In this document: positions 54,081 to 64,000 of the stretch, piece by piece
Layout: the number at the start of each line of letters is the position of its first letter
Position numbering within the stretch: position 1 is the stretch's first letter
From: Mycocentrospora acerina
Taxonomy: Eukaryota; Ascomycota; Dothideomycetes; Pleosporales
Length of the DNA stretch: 64,000 bases
Reading direction: 5' to 3'
Assembly (NCBI GenBank): GCA_022701365.1
Contig: JAKUHH010000025.1
Span: forward strand, 1-64,000
Translations under genes and position numbers: made by a program
Notes under the pieces: generated by a model
The model's input: the letters and a program-made list of their open reading frames with translations, nothing else
Told to the model about the DNA's origin: nothing
The model's database searches: none

Positions 54081-55191
54081 TCACATCTGTCCCGCGTTCA
54101 TCGCCTTGGTCAGGGCAACACGCTTGCTGAATGGACTCAAACTACGCTCTCTCTGCACATGTGATTGTTGTTGGTGTTGGTGTTGGTTTTGGTGTTGTTG
54201 TCGTTGGTGCTGCTGTTGTGCAGGCGGTGGACCATTCCTGCTACTACGATCCACCGATCCGTCATTGAAGCGATTGCGCCCGCCAAATCCTCCACTGTGA
54301 TTGTCGTCTGTCCTCCTGCCACCATGCCCGTTCCTTGCACCATGTGGACTGGACGCCTTGCGCCTCGAGAAAGGGCTCGGGCTCCTCTCGTCTCTCAGCG
54401 GCTCCTGGGCCCTTTTCGCCAGAGGACTCGCGCCCCGTCTTCCTCTCGACGCGCCGTTGCGGTCTTCTGACATATCCATGTCGTCTGGGGTGCTCGAGCG
54501 CAACCTGCTCACGCGAGCAGGCTGTTTGCCATTTCTCCTCGCGCTCCTGCTGCGCTCCTCGTCTGCGCCTCTGCTGCCACTGCGCGCCTTGATTGGCACA
54601 CGGCTAGACCTTGATCCTGAGCGAGATCGCGTGCGCCGCCGCCCTCGTTCGCCGGGGCTGAAGGAGCTCATGCGCCGTCGTGTGTTGCGCTCTTTGTCGT
54701 GGGAGCCGGGCGACGAGTGCGATTCCATGGATACAGAGCGTCGGCTGCGCTTGGGGGGCGCGTCATGTTTGCGGCGTCTTGGTGATGGAGAGCGAGAAGG
54801 CGAGCGGTTTGTGGAGATTGTGGAGATTGAGTCTGCCGAGGAGGAGCGCGAACGGGAGCGCGAGCGTTTGCGCGAGGAGCGGTTGCGGTCTTCTTCCTTC
54901 TTGCTGAGGATCTCGTCGGCAATGCCTTTTCTAGGGTACGTGGTTAGCCATGGACAGAGACTGGAGGCGCTGGGAGACATACTTGCGCAGCAGCTCGTTG
55001 GGCACTTCGGTGGTGAGCTTGGGCTTCAGCTTGGGGTTGAGGAGCTGCTGTGTCCTCGAGGGCCGCGAGACGTAGGGGCGCTCCTGGGTGGTTGCCTTGC
55101 ACTCGTAGCTGTAGTGGCCTCTCTTGAGGCACTTTTGGCACAGCGTGTCTGGCGACGCCTTGGAGCGGCCGGCGCCTGGCTTGCGGAACAT
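54081..55191 (-). CDS. ZCCHC10-like zinc-knuckle protein with RS-rich tail
   Basis: The product is 352 aa. Exons on the minus strand are 54983-55191 and 54081-54930, with a 52-bp GT-AG intron joining NELLRK to KGIADEIL. The N-terminal CCHC knuckle is DTLCQKCLKRGHYSYECKA (C-x2-C-x4-H-x4-C), followed by ERPYVSRPSRTQQLLNP, the hallmark of the ZCCHC10 family. The second exon is dominated by Arg-Ser dipeptides (KRSRSRSRSSS, SPSRSPSPRR, RRTRSRSGSRSSR) and a His/Gln-rich run near the C-terminus. Such RS domains are typical of nuclear splicing proteins and speckle residents; a role in RNA processing is inferred. The start at 55191 gives MFRKPGAGRSK; the upstream in-frame extension is low complexity and made of a minisatellite. 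Confidence 0.83.
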
Positions 55192-56149
55192 GTTTGGTGC
55201 TGGTGTTGTTGGTGTTGTTGTCAATGGCAGTGTCAATGTCAATGTCGATGGCAGTGTCAGCGTCAGTGTCGACGTACGGGAGGCTGTATGCGACGATGCT
55301 GTGAGGGTGAGGGTGACGGTGACAGTGAGAGTGACGGTGAGGGCGACGGTGAGGGCGACGGTGACAGCAAAGGCAAGGGCGAACGGTGTTTTGTCAGCAC
55401 AGGCAAGACGACGAGTACAAGCCTCGCCAAGTTGCCTCGAGGCCAGGAAGCATCGAAGCGTCGCAGGCTGACGTACTTTTGCAGAGGCCGCCGCCAAGCA
55501 TATTTCCTAGACGCCCACGCCCGTGTCGACGCCCACGCCCACGCCCACGGCACCACCACGCCCGTCGCTGCTCTGCCTTGACACGCAGAGCCCCCGCACG
55601 CCCGCCTGCCCTCGCCGTGTCGCCCTTGCCGACGCGCTTCCCCCTCTCACTCTCTCTCTCTCCCGCCCCGCCGCCCTGCTGCCGTGCGCGCCCCGTCGCC
55701 CGACGCTTGGCAGCTCTGCACCTCGCACTGCGCACTACGCACTACGCAAACAGCCGCCCTCGACGCTGCTTCACCCCGACCCTCGCCCTCGCCCACCCCG
55801 CACGCACACACTCGCACTTTTCCTCGAATGTCGGCATACCAACATGTCCAGCACTCTGGCTCTGTGTACCGCGACTTTCCTTGAGCACCCCATTTCCTGA
55901 GAAAAAAAAAGAGACGACAGCATACCTTTCCCTTCACAAGCCGCAGCCTCCTCTGCGCCCGTGGCCCTGGCCCATTCTTTTTCTGCTCCAGAGGTGCGCG
56001 ACCGCTGCTGGACCCTCCAACTCGCCATTCCTGAATTCCACTTCTTCTCCCGCCGTTGAGCGCCCGTCTGTGTGCGCCCGCCCACGAGGTGACCCGGATT
56101 GCATCGCGCCACTCCCTCCAGCTTCCCTTCACACCGCGCAGCTACCGCC
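55192..56149. promoter_or_regulatory. shared upstream region of ZCCHC10-like and R3H-SUZ genes
   Basis: About 960 bp divergent upstream space. It holds a two-part minisatellite (55219-55274 and 55301-55365) with 6-9 bp units such as gtcaatgtc and gtgacggtgagg, plus a CT-rich tract at 55641-55672. GC-rich overall; the open frames within it are composition artefacts. Confidence 0.45.
55219..55365. repeat. minisatellite of 6-9 bp units
   Basis: Two blocks: gtcaatgtc / gtcagcgtc-type units, then gtgacggtgagg-type units. Both lie within about 180 bp of the ZCCHC10-like start codon. Confidence 0.75.
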
Positions 56150-58813
56150 ATGGCATCTGCGCCCCAGGTCCCCGCCGAACAGGCCCAGCTGCGGCCATCC
56201 TTTGCCAAGGTGAGCAGCACCCAACCACGCCACGGTCCACGCGCCCCGCTGACAGCACAGGTCGCTGCTTCTGCACTCAAGACCCAACCTCCCAAGGACC
56301 CTACGCCCAAAGCGAAACCGCCCGTTGCCACGCCCAGGACTCTGGCACAACCGCAGAACGCGCGCCCGGCCCCAGCCAGCGCCGAGGTGCCCAGGCTGCT
56401 CGTAGAGAAGAACGAGAGCAGAGGCACCAGCGGGCAGAATGGCAACACCACATCCGCTCGAATTGGCCAATGGACAGAGGCCGCCGCCCAGCCGGCGATA
56501 GTGTCGTCCAGCGCCAAGGAGGAGGATGCAGAGAGGCCTCGCTCGGCTACCATCATCAAGGTTTCCGCCACAGAGGACAACAGCACTCAGCTGTCTTCCT
56601 CGGACGGGTCTGCCAAGCCCCCCAGCGTCGACGGTGGGAAGAGCGTTGCCTCTGCGACCACATTTGCCCTTGACGAGAAGGAGTCGCTTCGCCCTGACGA
56701 CAGCGCCAGCCTGAGAGCAGTCGAAGAGGAGGATGTTGCATCCACCCCCGGCTCAGCCGTTGCAGACTCCCGACATGGGTCAGACAATGGCGCTGCGCGT
56801 GCCTTTCGCGACCAGCTCCACGAAATCGCCGTCATGAACCCCCAGCCTCAGCGGGGTGGCCCCCCCGGGCGTTTCCCAACCCTCCCCAATGGCACTCACA
56901 CCCTCTACGACCCCAGCCAGCTGCCGAGTGGAGCCAGGCCGCTGTCACAATCCGTCGGAAGCGGTATTCCATTGATTCCAGGCGGTGCCGCTCTGCCTGC
57001 AAGCCCGGACGAGAAGCTCATCGAGGCGCTACAGTCTCCACGCGACAGGCTTTTCGTAGTCAAGATCGAGCAGGACTTTATTGATTTCATCAAGGATCCT
57101 CGGTGCGCCCTTGCCCACGTCCCCCCCAAAAGAGCCCTACGTATACTAACAAACGACCAGTGAGCATGAGTACTCTCTCCCCAATTGCAACACATTCTAC
57201 CGAATGCTCGCACACCGCCTTGCGGACTACTACCTACTCGGTCATGTGGTTGACACTACCATGACTGGTGTGAAAATTACAAGGACGCCATACTGCAGGA
57301 TGTAGGTGCTTCTTCAATCAACCCACTACACATTGCTAACAATTGCAGCCCCCCTCCGCTTTCACAAATGGTCGACCCCGCCAAGAGCACTGATACGCCT
57401 CCCGCAGAACTTCCAGCTCGCAAGATTATGCGTCGTGACGACGGAAAGTCTGGAACCAACACCACCTCCAACTCGCGCAACCCCTCCAAGACCACTTCTG
57501 AGAACGATGGCAGCGACGGTAGCGATGAAAATGGAAAAGAAAAGGACAAGGGCCCCTTGACGCGAGAGGAACGTGAAGCGCGTTATCGAGAAGCTCGGCA
57601 ACGAATCTTTGGCAGCGCCGAGACTGAGGAGAACGAGTCCGCCGAGGCAGCAGGATCAGGCGAGGAGAAGGAGAGGGACAAGGATGTTTCACGCTCAAAC
57701 TCTGCTTCTGGTAAAAAGAAGAGCAAGAAGCAGCGCAACTACGATGACGATGACTTTCAGGCTCGGTCTCGCTTCAACGCCTACTACCCGCAACAATACC
57801 CGACCCCGGGATACTCCGCAGACAATGTTGTATACTACAATGGCTTCCCAGGGCCCGTGCCAACACCGCAGTACGCAGGCATGAATCCTGGGGCTTCCCC
57901 GCCACCAACATACAGCAACCCGTATCCAGTCATGGTGTCCCCTGATGCCCAACCGCAATATGGGTGGCCCGGTCAACAATATCAGCCTCCAAATGCGCCC
58001 ATGGGTTACCCCAACTATGGTCCAATGCAGAATGGCTATGATCTGCCAGCAGACTTTCAGCGAGGCATGTCGTCTTTCCAAAATGCAGGCATACCTTCGC
58101 AAGTAACTCCCAAGATGGCCAACACCATGATGGCTCCTTACCAAGACTCATACCCGCAGTCTCAGCACATGCCAGTGAACCCAGGTTGGTCGCAGATGAA
58201 CCAGCAACCTCCTTATCCCATGGGCCAAGGTGGATTCGCCCCATCCGGACCTGGTAATCGCCCCATGTCTGCGCCACACCAAGGACCCATACAGGGGCCG
58301 TATCCGTACGGGCAATTTCCTTCAAGCCCATATAATGGCAAAGCAAATCGCAATCAGCATCCTATCCCTGGTAGCTACAACCGCCAGCAGTTCAACCCTC
58401 AGAGCCAAGCATTTGTACCAGGCGGCCGCAACATGCCATTTCAGATGCAGCAGAACATGGGCCAGGGGCCGCCTCAGATGAACGGGTACGGTGGATTCCA
58501 GATGTCTGGCCCTAACCAGATGCCTCCAATGTCCAGGCCGGGCGCTTCGTCCAACAGCACACCGTCATTTGGCTCACCACAAAGCATGCAAGGCAACCAT
58601 TCTAGCAGTATGATGAACAGGATCCAGTCGCAGCCCGGTGAACAAACGCCTTCCAACAACACGTTGTCTCACAGCAGCATCGCGAAATATGGGACACCAG
58701 CGCATCTGCCTGCAAAACCCCCGGCTCCTCAGCAGTCGACTCCCAAATTCCCTTCCCTTACACGAGTGCCAAGTAACATGGCATCTGGACTTGTTAACAA
58801 CACGCCTGCGTAA
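56150..58813 (+). CDS. R3H and SUZ domain RNA-binding protein
   Basis: The product is about 835 or 852 aa. Exons: 56150-57102, 57161-57301, 57349-58813 (introns 58 and 47 bp), all in frame. In addition 56210-56260 is a 51-bp stretch with gtgagc donor, ctgac and cacag acceptor; it is probably a further intron, but skipping it keeps the frame, so both forms may exist. Domains: a disordered N-terminal 270 residues; R3H (PRDRLFVVKIEQDFIDFIKD through LPNCNTFYRMLAHRLADYYL) at about 300-360; SUZ (PLTREEREARYREARQRIFG) near 425-445; then a long Pro/Gln/Asn/Tyr/Met-rich low-complexity C-terminus, probably phase-separating. R3H-SUZ proteins bind single-stranded RNA and act in mRNA regulation. It is divergent from the ZCCHC10-like gene. 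Confidence 0.87.
56210..56260 (+). other. probable frame-preserving 51-bp intron of R3H-SUZ gene
   Basis: Starts gtgagc, has gctgac six bases before the final cacag, and encodes no stop if retained (17 residues). It resembles the other short introns of the window, so it is likely spliced, with retention harmless to the frame. Confidence 0.6.
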
Positions 58814-59288
58814 TGGTTTGCGTGAGTCAATCCACGACCTAGTGATCTTTTGCATTGCGATGGTGCTCCTGTTTTACACCACTATATGTCTGTCTTCTTC
58901 TTCTTTTTTGGCGGGCGGAACGGATATGGACTGGGGACGTCGGCGGTGGTGGTGGCGCTTTAGGATGGACAAGACGGTTCGAAATTTGCATCTGGGGTGT
59001 TGACGGAGTCTTTCATGATGGTCGATAATTTCATCTTGTAGTATCGGGGGGAAAAAGTGATTGTTATGGCATTAGGGAGAGTAAGGGGGGGAGGGGGGAA
59101 GGAGGGGATTTAGGTTGCAAGAGTAATAATCAAAATGTCGAAATTGCTTTGGAATACTGTTTGTCAGAATGTCGTTGCCTGTTAGCATTTGGTGAAACCG
59201 GGCATCTGTCTCACTCTGTTGCAAATGGATTCCCTACACTACTACATACACCAGTTAGCTCGAGCTTCAACAGTGACTTCCTCTGTTA

Positions 59289-59317
59289 CTGTTGCTGCTG
59301 CTGCTGCTGCTGCTGTT
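59289..59317. repeat. CTG trinucleotide microsatellite
   Basis: Seven perfect ctg units inside a longer imperfect (gtt/ctg) tract, in non-coding DNA. Confidence 0.8.
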
Positions 59318-59800
59318 ACTCTAAAGTCTCTCCACCCCCCTCACACAAACACACAAGATTTATTAAAAAAAATCAGAATGAGGGGCAGACCAGATGAAGA
59401 TAAATAGACAAGTTACATACCATACTTTCCGTTGAATGGAAAAAAAAATTTTTAAAAAAAAAAGTGGAAAAGTATCGCAAATGAGCCACGTTCTCATGAG
59501 CTGCGTAATCTTGGCACTAGGTGGGTATGTCACTGAAGCTATAGTCTCTCTGCAGTTGCAGTTACTCTGCTGCTCGGCAACTAGAGTATTTTTTCCTGAT
59601 ATGTAAACTCTGTGGTAAAGAAGCTTAGCATCTATGTTTGATGAGCTCTATCTACGTATATATATGTGTAAAAAGCAATTACATGGATTGTACAATTCCA
59701 GCTTCTTTTCTTCCATAATTAATTATTAAATGCTGGAATATTTATTCAGACGCTCCAATCAATTCAAAACACATGACAGTGTCAAAACTTGGCTTATCAA

Positions 59801-59836
59801 CTACTACTACTACTACTACAACAACAACAACAACAA
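59801..59836. repeat. ACT then ACA triplet microsatellite
   Basis: About six act units followed directly by about six aca units (aacaacaac), in non-coding DNA. Confidence 0.8.
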
Positions 59837-60399
59837 CATGCCAGCAGATGAGCAAACAGTTAGAAAAAAAAGAGCAAGCCTGCAGAACTTTCAAACCTCG
59901 ATTGACGCAAATATTTGTTCACCAGCTCCTCTACTCCAGCTATAATGGAAACTCACCCATGGCAAAAGATCGATCAAACAGAGCACTTGTTAGCAAGCTC
60001 AGAATTGAATCAACTCCTTCTGATCTAGGCTCTCCAAAAATAAACCCTCCCCCCTAGTAAGAGTGGAGGTGCAGAGCTCACCTAGACCAAGGCTAACAAG
60101 CTGGGCACAATCAGCCAAGGAGAAAAAAATAGTATGACGAATAGATATTCCTGTGCATTAGGTAAGTTCAACAGCGCCTTTAAGATTACTAATGAACGAG
60201 GTTAGTTTGCAAAATACGGGACTTTGTGGACGCTATTTTCAGGCAGACTGGCTCTCCTAGGTGGTGGTGGCGGTGGTGGTGGTGGTTGGTCTGTACCATT
60301 ATATTCATCATTTGGAAGTATACTATTCCAGTAACTTTTATTTTTATTAAAAAAAAAAATTCATTACATTTCATCTCCTACATCTCTCCTCCTACTTGT

Positions 60400-61874
60400 T
60401 CAAAATCTCGACTCAACCTTCTCCTGGATATCCTGCAACGCCCACTCACTCCTTGCCTTCTTGCTCCTCACGCTGTCAACCTGCTGCTTGGTGAAGCCTT
60501 TAGCCTGGGTAGCAGGATTGTAGCCCAAGCCCGTCTTTTCTGCGACCTGCGCGTCGGAGAGGTCCTGTGCTGCGGAGCCGTCGCCGCGCTTGTAGACGGT
60601 GCAGACGACGGCGCCGCCGAGACCAAGGTTGTGCTGCAGCGCGACTTTTGTGTCGGGGACGGAGCGGTTGTTGGCCCAGCCGCGGAGGTGCCAGACGAGT
60701 TCTGCGCACTGGGCGAGGCCTGTGGCGCCGAGGGGGTGGCCCTTTGAGATGAGGCCGCCCGAAGGGTTGATGACGACTTGCCCGCCGTAGGTGATGCCGC
60801 CCGCGCGGATGAGCTCGTGGGCTTTGCCGCGTGGGGCGAGCCCAAGTGCCTCAATGGTGACCATTTCGTTGGCGGAGAAGCAGTCGTGCAGCTCGCAGAC
60901 TTTGACGTCAGAGGGCGAGACGTTGGCTTCGGCGAGGGCATCCTTTGCAGCAAGCTCCGACATGGAGTATCCGATTAGCTCAATGGCGCTGCGATTGAAG
61001 AGGTTAGGTGTGTCGGTTGCGAGGCGCTGGCCGGCGATGAGGATGGCCTGGGACTTGAGTTCGGGGCGTTTGTCGAGGAATTCTTGCGACACAAGGACGG
61101 TGGCTGCAGCGCCGTCGGATGTAGGGCAGCATTGGAGTTTGGTGAGAGGCTCGTGGATCATGGGGGCGTTCATGATCTGCTCGAGCGTGTATTCATCTTG
61201 GAACTGCGAGTAGGGGTTGTTCTTCGAGTGGGCGTGGTTGATGCGACCGATTTCTGCAAAGTCGCGGAGTTCGGAGCCATATCTGTTGTTCTCATTGTCA
61301 GTATTGGTATATTTATTGTTGTTGTCATAGTGATCATGTTGGTCATGTGAGTGGATGGGTATAGGACAAGCAAGTATACGCACTTCTCCATATGCTCTCT
61401 CCCTGCATTACCAAACAACTGCGCTGCCCCCGGTGCATTTGTGATGCCCCTCGTCTCCTTCATGATCAGGTTTGTCGTGCTGGTGGGATTTGTGCGGTCC
61501 TGGAAAAATGTCTGCAGCGACCCGGGAAACATCTTCTCAAAGCCCACGACCAGGACGCAGTCGGCGGCCCCGTGCGCAATCATGTTCCGCCCCATGTACA
61601 GCCCCGTCGAGCCTGTGGAGCAGTTGTTGTTGACATTGTACACGGGAATGCCCGTCATACCAAACTGGTAGAAGACGCGCTGTCCGCAGGTCGAGTCGCC
61701 GTAGCAGTAGCAGGCGACGCCTTGGTCGACGTCGTCGTAGTTGATGTGCGCGTCCAACATGGCTTTGACGCCGGCTTCGAAGCCGAGCTCAGGGTAGTCG
61801 ACCTTACCTCGGGGCTTGATGAACTTGGTCATGCCTACGCCGAGGACATAGACGGGTTGCTTTTTGCCGACCAT
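60400..61874 (-). CDS. SCP2-type thiolase (sterol carrier protein x-like thiolase)
   Basis: The 457-aa product is a thiolase of the SCP2 / non-degradative branch that cleaves or condenses acyl-CoA, usually peroxisomal. Exons on the minus strand are 61384-61874 and 60400-61282, with a 101-bp intron (61283-61383), the longest here. Catalytic motifs: nucleophilic Cys in NVNNNCSTGSTGLYMGRNM, HDCFSANEMVTIEALGL, and the C-terminal active loop SGGLISKGHPLGATGLAQCA. The N-terminus (MVGKKQPVYVLGVGMTKFIK) is typical of the branch. The C-terminus ends VESRF, which is not a standard peroxisomal PTS1 tripeptide, and no PTS2 is seen. A fused SCP2 lipid-transfer domain is absent. It probably functions in beta-oxidation of branched or sterol side chains; this is family inference. 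Confidence 0.9.
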
Positions 61875-63898
61875 GGTGACGGTGGTGGTGGTGATGGTGG
61901 TTGGGAGGTGGGTATCTACGTGTAAATGCTGATTGTGGTGAGTATATATGCCAGATAGAAACCAACAAGTAACAGGAGAGGTGAAGCTTCAAGACACACA
62001 CGCACGCAAAAGCAGAGACCCTCGGACAAGCAGACAGCCAGCGTAATATGTAAAGTGTGGAGAGGCGACTCCAGTTCCCCACCTCCGCATTCCCCGTGCT
62101 CCAACGCGCCATGTCATGCCGAGGTGTTTACCCTTTCGAGCACAGCGCATAGCCGAATCACAAAGCGCGCATCCAACACCGCGCGACCTCCATCACCCAA
62201 CCTGCGAGTCGGTTATGTGTAGGTTAAGGCTGCAGACATGGCCTTTCCTGTTCAGGCAATTGTGATTAGGATGCTGGTCGATCTCCCCATGCTAGGCTGC
62301 CAGCATCAGCCAAGCTCGGGGTCGGTTATGTTGATGTGGTGTTTTCACTGACATTGATATTTCTAGTCAGTTACATGTCACATCCTCGCCTCGCCTGATG
62401 TTGATACCGACGCCGCGGATGAGATGCCAGAAACCGCCGTCATTGGCTGTCTTGCACGAGGTTGATGTATTCATGAATTTCTTCGTATATCTATGTCTTG
62501 GTTGTGTTACACACACAAATAATCAACCACACAGGCGTGGCTAAAGGAGCAGAGTGATGGATTCTATTGCTGGCGTTAGCAGTCGACACTGCTTCTCTTA
62601 TTTTGACTTTATCATACACCCTATTGCCCCTTCTAGCTCATCATACATTATTCAGAACAAACAATCGCAACCATATCGTCATTTATTTGAAGAAAGAAAT
62701 TGTGGGTTAACCTGAATTCACTAAACTCACCTTTTGCACCATACAAAGAAGTCAGCCCCTATCTGCTTTCTTGTTAAGGAAATGTCTACGAGGCTGTCAA
62801 TTATCCTAAAGGAGAGAAATAGACCCTGCTACATGGCACACAATGGAGACGGCATGCCGCTCAACCATGAAAAAAACGAAGGTGTGGTTGATAAGAGAAT
62901 GAGAATGAGAGGAAAAAAACACGCATGAAATGCACATCATAAGTGAAACAGAATGTAACAACCCTCACAAAAAGTAGATGCAAAAAAGAGAGAGATTGCC
63001 AACTATCACCAGTGAAGAAAAGAAAAGAAGCCGTTATGCAACGGTCAAGGGGACGGTTTACAGCTCATCCGCGAGAAAATATATGGAAATGGGACTGGCG
63101 GGGAGACGTTGGTCACGAAGGGCTGTTATGCAACTCGTGTTTAAAGTTCAAATACTCGATTGAACGTGTTGATATGGCCATAATAGACATTTTGGTGATT
63201 CGATAGTAAGGGAGTTTCTGAAACCCCATCAATGTGTTAGTAAAGTGTGAGAGGAGGAGCAACAGTATGAGAGGACATGAGTGAAAATTGGCTTGCTTGG
63301 TGTGTGTTTTAGGGTGATAGATGATAGTTGCCTATTTTTCTGCACACAGATGTGTAATGAGGTGGGCGATGATTTATTTTGCGAGGTTTGTTAGTTGCCG
63401 AACACGGGGAAGAAGGAGTGAGGAGATTCGCTGTGATTCGAGGAAGTAGAGAGATCAAGTTCATAGTAGAAGAGGGAAGGATGTATGCTAATTCAAGAGT
63501 TGCTTCTCTCCCTTATTCATGAACCATTCGTCTTGTGATTAAAAAGACGCATCTTCTTTTCGATACTTTACCTTTAAATGCACAAATATCATAGCTTCCA
63601 ACTCCTGGTTCTACCCAACAATGCTATCCAACATTGAGGTGATCCCAGGATAGGCAAAAGAAAGCAAAGCTTTGCGATGGATTGACGTAACCGACCGAGC
63701 AAACGGATGTCACAAGTCACGCCGTCTTAGAATGCGAAGGCGTTCAAGATCGTATACGGTCAGTGACATTCACAACAACACAAGCATTTACAAAATGGGT
63801 TCTGTAATAATTTACGATTCAGCCTTCATCATCAATTGTGCATCATGTCGGTTGAGACGATATCTGTATCTACAACGACCACAAGTAGGTCGCACCAC
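61875..63898. other. intergenic, right end of window
   Basis: Upstream region of the thiolase gene followed by about 1.7 kb with no supported gene. Short open frames at 62734 and 62943 are unremarkable. The last part is the presumed 3' UTR of the gene at the right edge. A GGT-type tract flanks the thiolase ATG at about 61877-61907. Confidence 0.4.
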
Positions 63899-64000
63899 TT
63901 ATTTATAGACCTCGAAGATCCTCAAAAACACAAACCCCGCCCATGGTATCTCCCGGAACACCGACGCCTGTAACCAAATCGACAAAAATTAGGTATTTAC
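63899..64000 (-). CDS. 3' end of a gene entering from the right (partial)
   Basis: On the minus strand a probable last exon runs from 63967 to 63899 and reads ASVFREIPWAGFVFLRIFEVYK then stop. It is preceded by an acceptor ggttacag ending at 63968. The intron continues past the window edge (the reversed right end begins gtaaatacct but would be too short if that were the donor). The short peptide looks like the C-terminal membrane-proximal end of a conserved protein, but no family can be named. Confidence 0.4.

Larger units (their letters stand above)
58814..60399. other. intergenic with triplet repeats
   Basis: No gene is seen. It contains a CTG tract (about 59289-59317), an ACT-to-ACA tract (about 59801-59836) and a GGT tract (about 60260-60286). 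It includes the 3' flanks of both neighbours. Confidence 0.45.

Noticed and set aside
54301..55581. 426-residue plus-strand open frame opposite the ZCCHC10-like gene
   Set aside because: It is the complement of the RS-rich coding sequence and continues through the minisatellite; no recognisable family.
1..64000. CRISPR arrays, 5S rRNA, snRNA or secondary-metabolite (PKS/NRPS) backbone genes
   Set aside because: None were seen: no regular direct-repeat/spacer arrays, no 5S-like core, and no multi-domain synthase frames.

Overview
The window is nuclear DNA of a filamentous ascomycete (Pezizomycotina), most likely a Dothideomycete. The support is many short spliceosomal introns (mostly 44-73 bp) with GTANGT-type donors, CTRAC-type branch sites and CAG/TAG acceptors, plus fungal families: fungalysin, GH54 AbfB, GH6, Erg2, a DUF7703-like 7-TM protein, a fungal rhodopsin-like 7-TM protein and Cwf18. 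The species cannot be named from this sequence alone.

Left part (1 to about 43.5 kb): AT-rich, gene-poor, accessory-looking. Genes sit as islands between stretches that look mutated and repeat-derived. In order they are: a secreted GMC oxidoreductase (6 introns), a Fet4-like iron permease, an LtrA-like membrane protein, a secreted M36 metalloprotease, a very GC-rich GH54 arabinofuranosidase, two divergently transcribed MFS transporters, a rhodopsin-like 7-TM protein, a PTR2-type peptide transporter, Erg2 sterol isomerase, a DUF7703-like 7-TM protein and a GH6 cellulase. Together they suggest a nutrient-acquisition neighbourhood: extracellular oxidase, protease and plant-cell-wall hydrolases, plus import of iron, peptides and other solutes. 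The spacers hold two 170-bp copies of an inverted-repeat MITE, a family of decayed dispersed repeats, two palindromes and a perfect 111-bp duplication across an N.

Right part (about 43.5 to 64 kb): GC-richer, gene-dense, housekeeping-like. It holds a single-pass cell-surface sensor-like protein, a steroid 5-alpha-reductase-type enzyme, a tRNA-Phe gene, a PPR protein, the splicing factor Cwf18, a ZCCHC10-like zinc-knuckle protein with an RS-rich tail, an R3H-SUZ RNA-binding protein, an SCP2-type thiolase, and the 3' end of a gene leaving the right edge. Four neighbouring genes are RNA-related.

The most remarkable item is the tRNA-Phe(GAA) gene at 49028-49167. Besides the expected 12-nt anticodon-loop intron, its T arm is split by a 55-bp insert that begins GT, ends AG and has a CTAAC branch-like motif, exactly like the protein-coding introns around it. 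Removing it restores a perfect T arm and acceptor stem. This would be a spliceosomal-type intron inside a tRNA gene.
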